Below, in pieces: positions 1-5,449 of a stretch of 10,976 bases of DNA (position 1 is its first letter; each line of letters begins with the position of its first letter). Location: positions 1-10,976 of the forward strand of contig CANHLD010000045.1 of NCBI GenBank assembly GCA_947461325.1, written 5' to 3'. The DNA is from Comamonadaceae bacterium. Its GTDB lineage: Bacteria; Pseudomonadota; Gammaproteobacteria; Burkholderiales; Burkholderiaceae_C. The notes under the pieces are model-generated. The model was given only the letters and a program-made list of their open reading frames with translations. It did not search any database and was not told where the DNA came from. Position numbers and translations under genes: made by a program.

Positions 1-437
1 ACCAAAACCATGCCCCACAGCAAAGTCGCTGCATAGGGGGCAGACCAATGGGTGGCATTTGTCATGGCAAGCGTGCCATCGCGCATGACCACCAACTCAA
101 ACGTGGTCCATCCGACCAATTGAACAATATTGAGCAGCACCGGCAAGCGTGCAAAACTGCTGCCAAACACTTGGTGCATGAGGCCTGCACTAGACAAGCC
201 ACTGTCGCAACCCACTTTGGCCACCCAAGCAAGCAAGCCCGCCCCTAGTATGGAACCCACGATGGTTACCCAAAGCGCTTCTTGCGTGCCCAACCGAGGA
301 ACCAAGTAAGCCCCGACCTGCATGACCAGCAGTCCGACGCCCAAACTGAACCAAAGCGATGCGTGTGAGTACCAAGTGAACACGCGCTCGTTCGAGCCGA
401 TGGGTGTCAAGGATTCATTGTGCGTGGTGTTTGCCAT
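1..437 (-). CDS. cytX: CytX-like hydroxymethylpyrimidine/NCS1-family permease, N-terminal part (cut by left edge)
   Basis: The reading frame opens at an ATG (435-437) and stays open to the left edge, giving 145 residues of an integral membrane protein without its C-terminus (family members are usually around 400 residues). After a polar N-terminus there are hydrophobic segments near residues 28-46, 56-74 and 98-117, and the run is rich in Gly/Leu/Val. The stretch G76-C-D-S-G-L-S-S-A-G followed by N103-I-V-Q-L-V-G-W-T-T-F-E-L resembles the second and third membrane segments of the purine/cytosine permease (NCS1) family, and best recalls the CytX subgroup proposed to import the thiamine precursor hydroxymethylpyrimidine. 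The strongest support is the TPP riboswitch directly upstream on the same strand. A weak GGAAAA lies 4-9 bases ahead of the start. Substrate is inferred from riboswitch plus family; a cytosine or other nucleobase permease is the alternative. Confidence 0.8.
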   Translation of the reverse strand, partial: MANTTHNESLTPIGSNERVFTWYSHASLWFSLGVGLLVMQVGAYLVPRLGTQEALWVTIVGSILGAGLLAWVAKVGCDSGLSSAGLMHQVFGSSFARLPVLLNIVQLVGWTTFELVVMRDGTLAMTNATHWSAPYAATLLWGMVL

Positions 438-469
438 CTGTTTTCCAAAAAAGAATGGCAGTTCGGCGA

Positions 470-506
470 GGCCTAGGGAGCATGAACAGCTTGGTCCTAG
501 TAGGCC
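470..506 (-). promoter_or_regulatory. Possible riboswitch expression-platform hairpin
   Basis: Just after the aptamer, GGCC-TAC-TAGG (506-496) can pair with CCTAGGCC (477-470) through two 4-bp helices separated by a 3-base bulge. The 5' arm starts within the last bases of P1 of the aptamer, so the two folds could compete. A T-rich run on the minus strand (TTCTTTTTT, about 455-447) follows about 15 bases later, too far for a standard intrinsic terminator. Whether control is by termination or translation start cannot be decided by eye. Confidence 0.35.
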
Positions 507-593
507 GTGCTTCCCTGCGCGAGGATTACCTCAATCAGGTTCAAAGGGACTTTCTCAGCCTTGGTTCAATGTAAACCTCAGCACCCCCAGCGG
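503..593 (-). promoter_or_regulatory. TPP (thiamine pyrophosphate) riboswitch, THI element
   Basis: Read on the minus strand, the conserved blocks appear in the right order. GGGGTGC is the 5' side of P1 (581-587), CTGAGA is at 558-553, then CCCTTTGAACCTGAT with the ACCTGAT core at 540-534, GGTAAT with a flanking pair of GAGG/CCTC arms, GCGCAGGGAA at 520-511, and GCACGG closing P1 at 510-505. These are the hallmark bases of the THI box, including the CUGAGA pyrimidine-sensing element and the pyrophosphate helix. It lies 66 bases ahead of the cytX-like start, so it most likely lowers transporter expression when TPP is plentiful. This is the only clearly recognisable RNA element in the window. 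Confidence 0.95.
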
Positions 594-594
594 A

Positions 595-610
595 CTTGTC
601 ATTAGACAAG
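595..610 (-). repeat. Perfect 6-bp inverted repeat ahead of the TPP riboswitch
   Basis: On the plus strand CTTGTC-ATTA-GACAAG forms a perfect 6-bp stem with a 4-base loop. No T-run follows on either strand, so it is not a normal terminator. It sits directly 5' of the aptamer and directly 3' of a candidate -10 box (618-623). It could be the first hairpin of the cytX leader RNA, or an operator. Confidence 0.45.
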
Positions 611-617
611 AATTTGT

Positions 618-650
618 ATTATGCCTTTAAGTAATTTGCGCTGTGGTCAA
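618..650 (-). promoter_or_regulatory. Weak candidate promoter for the riboswitch-cytX transcript
   Basis: On the minus strand CATAAT (623-618, 5/6 to the sigma70 -10) is preceded by TTGACC (650-645, 5/6 to the -35), which overlaps the stop codon of the reductase gene. The 21-base spacer is longer than the usual 16-18, so either the -35 is not used or an activator is needed. A start near 611 would place the whole aptamer in the transcript. The call rests on box matches only. Confidence 0.25.
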
Positions 651-1684
651 ACACCCAGTAGGCGGTGCAAGCGCGGCGAAGCCGTGGTGTATTCCAGCGG
701 AATTTTCTGTCCGGGGCGCAGGTACGCGGCGGCACCGAATGCGGCCAGTGTGGCTTCGTGGAATCCACTGACGATGAGTTTGCGTTTGCCCGGGTAAGTG
801 TTGATATCACCGACCGCAAAAATACCGGGCGCACTCGTGCTGAAGTCTTCGGTGTTGACACTCAATTGTTTGCGAGCCATGTCAATTCCCCAATCGGCCA
901 ACGGGCCGAGTTGAGGAGATATGCCGAGTTGAATCAACATCAGATCGCAAGTGACTTGCCGGGTACTGCCGTCAATCATTTGAAGTTGCAAACCGGTCAG
1001 TTCATGGTTTGAGGATTGGGTGTGGGTGATTTGTGCGGCGATGAAGTGGATTTTTTGGGCAGTCACAGCCTCATGAAAAGTCTTGAGCAACTCTGCATCT
1101 GCATCCAATGTGTTGCGTCTGTGTACAAGCGTCACGCTGCGTGCTTGCAAACGCAAAGCCTCAAGAGAAGCCTGCAAAGCCTCACCATCACCACCCACCA
1201 CCACCAAGTGTTTCCCCTGAATATCTGGCAATCCGCTTGATGTGTAAAACACCTGCCTGCCTTCGAACGCGTCTAACTCGGGCAATGCCAATTTGCGTGG
1301 TGTAAATGCACCGACACCGGCGGCGATAAAAACGGTTTTGGCCAGAAAAGATGTGTCGCTGGAAGTACCAACCAACCAACGTTGATCGTCTTGTCCTTCT
1401 ACGCTTTGAATCAATTGATGCAAATGGAACACCGGTTTGAACGGCGCGGCTTGCTGTTGCAGGCGATCAATCAGTTCGCGACCGGTGCAATGCGGCAGAC
1501 CGGGTATATCGTAAATAGGTTTGTCGGCATACAGCGCCATGCATTGGCCGCCAACATAGGGCAATACATCAACCACATGCGCTTGTATTTCTTGCAGACC
1601 GAGTTCGAAGACTTGAAACAAGCCCACCGGCCCGGCGCCGATGACCAGCGCCTCTGTTTCAATGGGTGGGGAAGTTGAGCTCAT
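647..1684 (-). CDS. TrxR-like ferredoxin--NADP(+) reductase (FAD flavoprotein)
   Basis: This 345-residue cytoplasmic flavoprotein would pass electrons between NADPH and ferredoxin. It has the thioredoxin-reductase fold: an FAD-binding G16-A-G-P-V-G21 near the N-terminus, Y43-V-G-G-Q-C, an NADP-domain glycine loop at 164-169, V187-H-R-R for the NADPH 2'-phosphate, and a C-terminal FAD site G287-I-F-A-V-G-D-I-N-T-Y-P-G-K. The Cys-x-x-Cys of true thioredoxin reductases is missing. The tail (E331-Y-T-T ... L-L-G-V) matches the YumC-type FNR C-terminus, so FNR is preferred over TrxB. The NADP glycine loop reads GGDGEA instead of the usual GGGDSA. It starts 25 bases after fdxA, the likely redox partner. 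No clear Shine-Dalgarno is seen. Serving CysI is inference; general ferredoxin recycling or redox stress are alternatives. Confidence 0.9.
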   Translation of the reverse strand: MSSTSPPIETEALVIGAGPVGLFQVFELGLQEIQAHVVDVLPYVGGQCMALYADKPIYDIPGLPHCTGRELIDRLQQQAAPFKPVFHLHQLIQSVEGQDDQRWLVGTSSDTSFLAKTVFIAAGVGAFTPRKLALPELDAFEGRQVFYTSSGLPDIQGKHLVVVGGDGEALQASLEALRLQARSVTLVHRRNTLDADAELLKTFHEAVTAQKIHFIAAQITHTQSSNHELTGLQLQMIDGSTRQVTCDLMLIQLGISPQLGPLADWGIDMARKQLSVNTEDFSTSAPGIFAVGDINTYPGKRKLIVSGFHEATLAAFGAAAYLRPGQKIPLEYTTASPRLHRLLGV

Positions 1685-1691
1685 GGCGTTT

Positions 1692-1729
1692 TGTCTGAGC
1701 CCGGCGAGATCAGCGGCTCAGCTCAGACA
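1692..1729 (-). repeat. 9-bp inverted repeat spanning the fdxA stop codon
   Basis: TGTCTGAGC (1692-1700) and GCTCAGACA (1721-1729) are perfect 9-bp reverse complements around a 20-base loop, and the fdxA stop (1712-1710) falls in the loop. The 3' arm on the minus strand ends 7 bases before the reductase start codon. There is no T-run, so it is not a terminator. It could act as an mRNA processing or stability hairpin, or tune reductase translation. Confidence 0.5.
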
Positions 1730-2036
1730 GCTTGCCGGTCTTGTCTTTCCAGTCGTCAGCATCCGGCAAAGGGGTTTTGCGCTTGGTGATGCTGGGCCAG
1801 CCGATGCGGGCGAGTTCCACATTCAAGGCCACCATGTGCTGCTGGTCTGCGGGCACATCTTCTTCAGCGTAAATGGCGTTGACCGGGCATTCTGGGATGC
1901 AGACCGCGCAATCGATGCATTCATCAGGATCAATGGTTAAAAAATTGGGGCCTTCACGGAAACAATCGACGGGACAGACGTCCACGCAGTCGGTGTATTT
2001 GCAACGGATACAGGCTTCGGTAACAACGTGGGTCAT
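1710..2036 (-). CDS. fdxA: 7Fe ferredoxin FdxA ([3Fe-4S][4Fe-4S])
   Basis: A 108-residue soluble electron carrier of the Azotobacter FdI type. Numbering follows that family shifted by one: C9, C17 and C50 fit the [3Fe-4S] cluster; C21, C40, C43 and C46 fit the [4Fe-4S] cluster. C12 and C25 are the usual extra cysteines. The core C40-I-D-C-A-V-C-I-P-E-C-P is unmistakable, and the C-terminal half (I-G-W-P-S-I-T near residue 80) is the typical extension. The length is normal for the family. It is the seventh gene of the minus-strand cluster, 73 bases after cysN and 25 bases before a ferredoxin-NADP reductase, which suggests a paired redox module. A donor role for the siroheme sulfite reductase is plausible since no cysJ is visible, but it is inferred. 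No strong Shine-Dalgarno precedes the ATG. Confidence 0.96.
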   Translation of the reverse strand: MTHVVTEACIRCKYTDCVDVCPVDCFREGPNFLTIDPDECIDCAVCIPECPVNAIYAEEDVPADQQHMVALNVELARIGWPSITKRKTPLPDADDWKDKTGKLSELSR

Positions 2037-2083
2037 GGTGAGATTTATTGTTGATCAAAGGGGCAGCTTGGCCGCGGAATCTG

Positions 2084-2119
2084 GCATTTTAGGGGAATGC
2101 GGACAGGTTCTATCGAACC
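2084..2119 (-). repeat. Two small inverted repeats in the cysN-fdxA gap
   Basis: GGTTC-TATC-GAACC (2106-2119, plus-strand reading) is a perfect 5-bp stem that contains the cysN TAG stop (2112-2110). Immediately beyond it, GCATT-TTAGGGG-AATGC (2084-2100) is a second 5-bp repeat. Neither is followed by a T-run. TAAAAT within the second repeat on the minus strand resembles a -10 box, but no convincing -35 is found at the right distance. Confidence 0.35.
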
Positions 2120-3381
2120 ATGACGGCAGCAGAGGTTTTATGGGTGGCGGTATCTACCAAGACCAACGAACCCAGACTGCGCGAGTCGCTGAACGGCAAG
2201 GTCACCAAAGGTTGCTGCAAACTCAGTTGCACATGGCCGATGGCGTTGGGCGGCAACTCGGTCGCGTCCATTTCTTGCAAGGTGTTGACGTCAAGGCGAT
2301 GAACAATGCGAACCACCTTGGCTTTGACCCAACGGTGTCCATGCAAAGCCCAGTAAACACGACCCGCCACCAAGGACTCATCGTCCAGCCAGGCTAAAGT
2401 GACATTCAACTGGTTTTGTGCTTGGGCTTCGTGCGATTGAGCCAGTACCCAGTCGCCACGAGATACATCGACTTCGCGGTCCAGCACCAAACCTGCGCTG
2501 TGTCCTGCTGCAATCTCTGCGGATTGGCGCACGCTGCTGAGCACTTCTTTGATGAGGGCGGTTTGGCCGCTGGGAAATACGCGAATGGTGTCCCCAGCGC
2601 GTGCGATACCTGTGCCGACTCGGCCCCAATACACACGCCTGCCTTTAGATGTGTCAGCGCTGTCATGGAATTTTTCTACCCACTGCACGGCAAAAGCCAG
2701 TTCAGCGTCTTCTTCAAATGCCGTCACAGGCAAACTTTCCAGCAGTTGCAGCAAGCTGGGCCCACTGTAATTGCACCAGTCAGGTTGCGGGTTGACCACA
2801 TTCCAACCTTTGAGTGCTGACACTGGCACGATGGCCGTGATGTCGATTCCTGCCTCGTCGGCAAAGCTTTGCAATGTTTGGGCAATGTTCACAAAAGCGG
2901 TGGCAGCATCTTCCACAGCATCGAGCTTGTTGATGGCAAATACGATGGACGGCACACGCAAAAGTTTGAGCAACAAACTGTGTCTGCGGGTTTGCGGTAG
3001 CAGGTTGAAACCCTTGGCGGACCAATCGAGCTTGGTCGCGTCCACCAACACCACGGCCGCGTCTGCGCTGGAGGCGCCGGTCACCATGTTGCGCGTGTAT
3101 TGCTCGTGGCCGGGTGAGTCGCCAATGATGAATTTGCGTGACTCGGTACTGAAGTAGCGATAAGCCACATCGATGGTGATGCCTTGTTCGCGTTCGGCGG
3201 ACAAACCGTCGGTAAGCAATGCAAGGTCGGTTTCACCTTGGCGTTGCACACCAGCCAAATGGTCTTGCAGCACAGACTTAGAGTCCACGAGCAAACGGCC
3301 GATGAGCGTAGATTTGCCATCATCCACTGAACCGCAGGTGATAAATTTCAGGGCAGGGCGGGTAGCGGTTTGGGTGTTCAT
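2110..3381 (-). CDS. cysN: Sulfate adenylyltransferase subunit 1 (GTPase subunit CysN)
   Basis: With CysD it forms ATP sulfurylase, making adenylyl sulfate (APS) from ATP and sulfate, driven by GTP hydrolysis. The 423 residues form an EF-Tu-like GTPase: P-loop G17-S-V-D-D-G-K-S24, switch region around E63-R-E-Q-G-I-T-I-D, DxxG as D88-S-P-G-H92, NKxD as N151-K-L-D154, and S-A-L-K-G further on, followed by EF-Tu-type beta-barrel domains. It is shorter than the 475-residue E. coli protein and carries no C-terminal APS kinase (CysC) domain, in line with the APS-type CysH next door. The start ATG shares one base with the cysD TAA stop (TAATG), a translational coupling expected for subunits of one enzyme. 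The assignment is secure. Confidence 0.97.
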   Translation of the reverse strand: MNTQTATRPALKFITCGSVDDGKSTLIGRLLVDSKSVLQDHLAGVQRQGETDLALLTDGLSAEREQGITIDVAYRYFSTESRKFIIGDSPGHEQYTRNMVTGASSADAAVVLVDATKLDWSAKGFNLLPQTRRHSLLLKLLRVPSIVFAINKLDAVEDAATAFVNIAQTLQSFADEAGIDITAIVPVSALKGWNVVNPQPDWCNYSGPSLLQLLESLPVTAFEEDAELAFAVQWVEKFHDSADTSKGRRVYWGRVGTGIARAGDTIRVFPSGQTALIKEVLSSVRQSAEIAAGHSAGLVLDREVDVSRGDWVLAQSHEAQAQNQLNVTLAWLDDESLVAGRVYWALHGHRWVKAKVVRIVHRLDVNTLQEMDATELPPNAIGHVQLSLQQPLVTLPFSDSRSLGSLVLVDTATHKTSAAVMVR

Positions 3382-4310
3382 TAGAAGTAGCCCTCTTTTT
3401 TGCGTTTTTCCATGGAGGCGTCAGACGTTTGGTCGTCCATGCGGGTGGCGCCACGTTCGCTCACATCAGCAGCCAGGGTTTCGATGACGATTTCTTGCGG
3501 TGTCGCAGCGTTACTTTCCACCGGGCAGGTGCAGGTGATGTCGCCGACAGTGCGAAAACGCACCTGGCGTTGTTGCACGGTTTCGCCATCGCGCGGTAGC
3601 GTCATGTGTGTCACAGGAACGAGCAAGCCTTTGCGCTCGATCACGTCGCGTGTGTGTGTGTAGTAAAGCGAAGGCAAGGCGATGTTTTCACGTGCAATGT
3701 ATTGCCACACGTCGAGCTCGGTCCAATTGGAAATAGGGAACACGCGGAAATGCTCGCCCGGGTGCAGGCGCGTGTTGAACAAATTCCAAAGCTCAGGCCG
3801 TTGTGATTTGGGTTGCCATTGGCCGAAGCTGTCGCGGTGACTAAATATGCGTTCTTTGGCGCGGGCTTTTTCTTCGTCGCGCCGCGCACCGCCTATGAGT
3901 GCATCAAAGCGGAATTCATCAATCGCTTCAAGCAATGTGACCGATTGGTGCACATTACGCGATTCGTCAGGGCGGGCCAATCGCACCGTGCCGCGTTTCA
4001 TGGAGTCTTCAACACTGCGCACGATCAATTCAGCGCCCAATTCTTTGGCACGCAGGTCGCGAAAATCGGTGACCTCGGGAAAGTTGTGGCCGGTGTCAAT
4101 CATCAGCAGCGGGTAGGGGATGCGCCCGACGCCGAAGGCTTTTTCGGCACATTTCAACATCACCAAAGAATCTTTGCCACCCGAAAAAAGCAGGGTCGGC
4201 CGCTCGAATGCCGCAGCGACTTCGCGAAGAATGAAAATGGTTTCTTCTTCAAGTGCGTCAAGGTGGGCGTTGCTTAATTGGTGCAACTCTGTGGGTATCC
4301 TGGCGTTCAT
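3381..4310 (-). CDS. cysD: Sulfate adenylyltransferase subunit 2 (CysD)
   Basis: Catalytic subunit of ATP sulfurylase, an ATP pyrophosphatase-type enzyme that adenylates sulfate in the cytoplasm. The 309 residues include the PP-loop S43-G-G-K-D-S48, I71-D-T-G-H-N-F-P-E, the conserved G140-G-A-R-R-D-E-E-K-A-R-A-K-E-R block, F191-P-I-S-N-W-T-E-L-D-V-W, R251-F-R-T-V-G-D with P-V-E-S, and the family C-terminus K-K-E-G-Y-F. I chose the ATG at 4310 because GAGAAG lies just ahead of it and it fits the usual length (302 in E. coli). An in-frame TTG at 4325 would add only five residues. It starts 30 bases after the cysH stop and its own stop overlaps the cysN start. A CA/TG dinucleotide run at 3650-3661 encodes the conserved Y-Y-T-H-T-R segment. 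Confidence 0.97.
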   Translation of the reverse strand: MNARIPTELHQLSNAHLDALEEETIFILREVAAAFERPTLLFSGGKDSLVMLKCAEKAFGVGRIPYPLLMIDTGHNFPEVTDFRDLRAKELGAELIVRSVEDSMKRGTVRLARPDESRNVHQSVTLLEAIDEFRFDALIGGARRDEEKARAKERIFSHRDSFGQWQPKSQRPELWNLFNTRLHPGEHFRVFPISNWTELDVWQYIARENIALPSLYYTHTRDVIERKGLLVPVTHMTLPRDGETVQQRQVRFRTVGDITCTCPVESNAATPQEIVIETLAADVSERGATRMDDQTSDASMEKRKKEGYF

Positions 4311-4333
4311 GTTCTTCTCGTTCAAATTTTGTT

Positions 4334-4349
4334 AAGGCTATCAAGCCTT
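4334..4349 (-). repeat. Inverted repeat spanning the cysH stop codon
   Basis: AAGGCT-ATCA-AGCCTT is a perfect 6-bp stem with a 4-base loop. After one mismatch two more pairs extend it (4331-4352). The cysH stop TGA (4343-4341) lies in the loop. On the minus strand the 3' arm is followed by AACAAAATTT, not a T-run, so it is not an intrinsic terminator. Being between cysH and cysD, it may stabilise or mark a processing site of the polycistronic RNA. Confidence 0.45.
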
Positions 4350-5072
4350 GACATGCAATCCGCATTCCTTGGCGGTTTCATCTTCCCACCACCAGCGACC
4401 GGCGCGGAAATCTTCGCCGAGGCTGATGGCACGTGTGCAAGGCGCGCAACCGATGCTGGGGAAAAACTGGTTATGCAGCGGGTTGTAGTCCACTTCGTGC
4501 GTGGCTATGTAATGCCAGACGTCGCCCCAGGTCCAGTCCACCAGTGGGTTGAGTTTGACAATCGGCGTGCCGTTGGTCACGTCAGCTTCCTGTGCAGACA
4601 CTTCAGCGCGTGCTTGTGATTGTTCGCGCCGCAGGCCGGTGATCCATGCCTTTTGGTCTTTCAAAGCATGACCCAAAGGCTCTAGTTTGCGTATGCCGCA
4701 ACAGGCTTTGCGGTTGGCCATGCTCTCGTAAATGGCTTGTTGACCCGGATGCTTGACAAATGCAATGACGGCTTCTTGTTGCGGGCGGTACACCTGAACC
4801 GGTGCTCGTGAATGGGCTTGCAGGCGCTCGAGCAAAGCCAGCGTGTCGCTGTGCAGTGCGCCGGTTTCCAGCACAAACACGGGGATGTCGAGTTGCAAGC
4901 TGTTGATGATGTGGGTGATGACCACGTCTTCAGCGCCCAAGCTGGATGCTTGCTTCAACGGTTGCAGTTCAAGCGCTGCAGCTTTGAGTTGTGCTTGCGT
5001 GGCAGCCAGTTTGGCATCAAACGTGGCGCTGGCTTTGGCGTGCAGTTCGGTGGCTTTGGGTAAGGGTTTCAT
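4341..5072 (-). CDS. cysH: Assimilatory adenylyl-sulfate (APS) reductase CysH
   Basis: Reduces APS to sulfite and AMP using thioredoxin-type thiols, in the cytoplasm. The 243 residues show the nucleotide-binding S44-L-G-A-E-D-V-V, E69-T-G-A-L-H-S-D-T, T145-G-L-R-R-E-Q-S, and the C-terminal catalytic E236-C-G-L-H. The paired cysteines C124-C125 and C209-x-x-C212 are the four [4Fe-4S] ligands that mark the APS-using branch. The PAPS-using enterobacterial enzyme lacks them. That agrees with the absence of APS kinase here. S44-L-G replaces the more common S-F-S-G loop start, a small deviation. The start ATG overlaps the stop of the upstream DUF934 gene by four bases (ATGA), so translation is probably coupled. 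PAPS reductase is a much less likely alternative. Confidence 0.96.
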   Translation of the reverse strand: MKPLPKATELHAKASATFDAKLAATQAQLKAAALELQPLKQASSLGAEDVVITHIINSLQLDIPVFVLETGALHSDTLALLERLQAHSRAPVQVYRPQQEAVIAFVKHPGQQAIYESMANRKACCGIRKLEPLGHALKDQKAWITGLRREQSQARAEVSAQEADVTNGTPIVKLNPLVDWTWGDVWHYIATHEVDYNPLHNQFFPSIGCAPCTRAISLGEDFRAGRWWWEDETAKECGLHVKA

Positions 5073-5440
5073 CGTGCAAACAAGGGTTGGGGTTGTGTCA
5101 CATCGCCTTGGTAAAAAGCGCTGAAGTGAGCCAGTAATTGTCGGCCCTTGGCGAGGTCTTGGTCAGCGCGCAAAACCGCACTGCTAAAACCGCAGCGTTG
5201 CATTTGGCTGAGTTGGTCAATCAGCACGTCGCCAGTGGCGCGTATCTCGCCCGTGAATCCGCAGCGGCGGCGCAACATCAAGGCTTGGCTGAAAGCTCGT
5301 CCGTCGGTGAATTTGGGGAAATGCAGTTCAATGGTTTGAATATCTTGCAAAGCTTGTTGCATGGGGTCTGCGTCATTGGCCAAGGTCAGCACGTTGTCCT
5401 TGGACAAGGAAGCGTGTTCAGTATGTGGAATCAGTTGCAT
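5069..5440 (-). CDS. DUF934 family protein of sulfite-reductase operons
   Basis: A 123-residue soluble protein of unknown function. It has the DUF934 core: F41-P-K-F-T-D-G-R-A-F, L56-R-R-R-C-G-F-T-G-E-I-R-A-T-G-D-V-L and D75-Q-L-x-x-M-Q-R-C-G-F, then the tail F109-Y-Q-G-D-V and Q-P-L-F. The family usually sits next to cysI/cysH in proteobacteria and is often annotated as an oxidoreductase without experimental proof. Here it follows cysI by 9 bases and overlaps cysH by 4, so its dose is probably tied to both. Members I recall are nearer 150-170 residues; this one lacks part of the variable N-terminus, yet its core is intact and no upstream start fits because cysI ends just before it. Two cysteines (C60, C83) lie in the conserved block. 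No signal peptide or membrane segment is seen. Confidence 0.88.
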   Translation of the reverse strand: MQLIPHTEHASLSKDNVLTLANDADPMQQALQDIQTIELHFPKFTDGRAFSQALMLRRRCGFTGEIRATGDVLIDQLSQMQRCGFSSAVLRADQDLAKGRQLLAHFSAFYQGDVTQPQPLFAR

Positions 5441-5449
5441 GTTTGGCTT

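Noticed and set aside
595..610. Intrinsic terminator after the ferredoxin reductase gene
   Set aside because: The hairpin is perfect but no T-run follows on the minus strand.
322..630. Plus-strand frame (102 codons) over the TPP riboswitch
   Set aside because: It runs antisense to the riboswitch and the 5' end of the cytX-like gene, both clearly minus-strand elements.
647..1684. Thioredoxin reductase (TrxB) identity for the flavoprotein
   Set aside because: The Cys-x-x-Cys active site is absent and the C-terminal region matches TrxR-like ferredoxin-NADP reductases.
1873..2397. Plus-strand frame (174 codons) opposite fdxA and the end of cysN
   Set aside because: It crosses two genes with diagnostic motifs, has no plausible ribosome site, and shows no recognisable protein features.
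3650..3661. TG/CA dinucleotide run in cysD as a phase-variation tract
   Set aside because: It is short (six units) and encodes the conserved Y-Y-T-H-T-R segment of CysD; phase variation of a core assimilation enzyme is unlikely.
4311..4325. TTG start that would lengthen cysD by five residues
   Set aside because: The ATG at 4310 has a purine-rich GAGAAG just ahead and gives the family's usual length.
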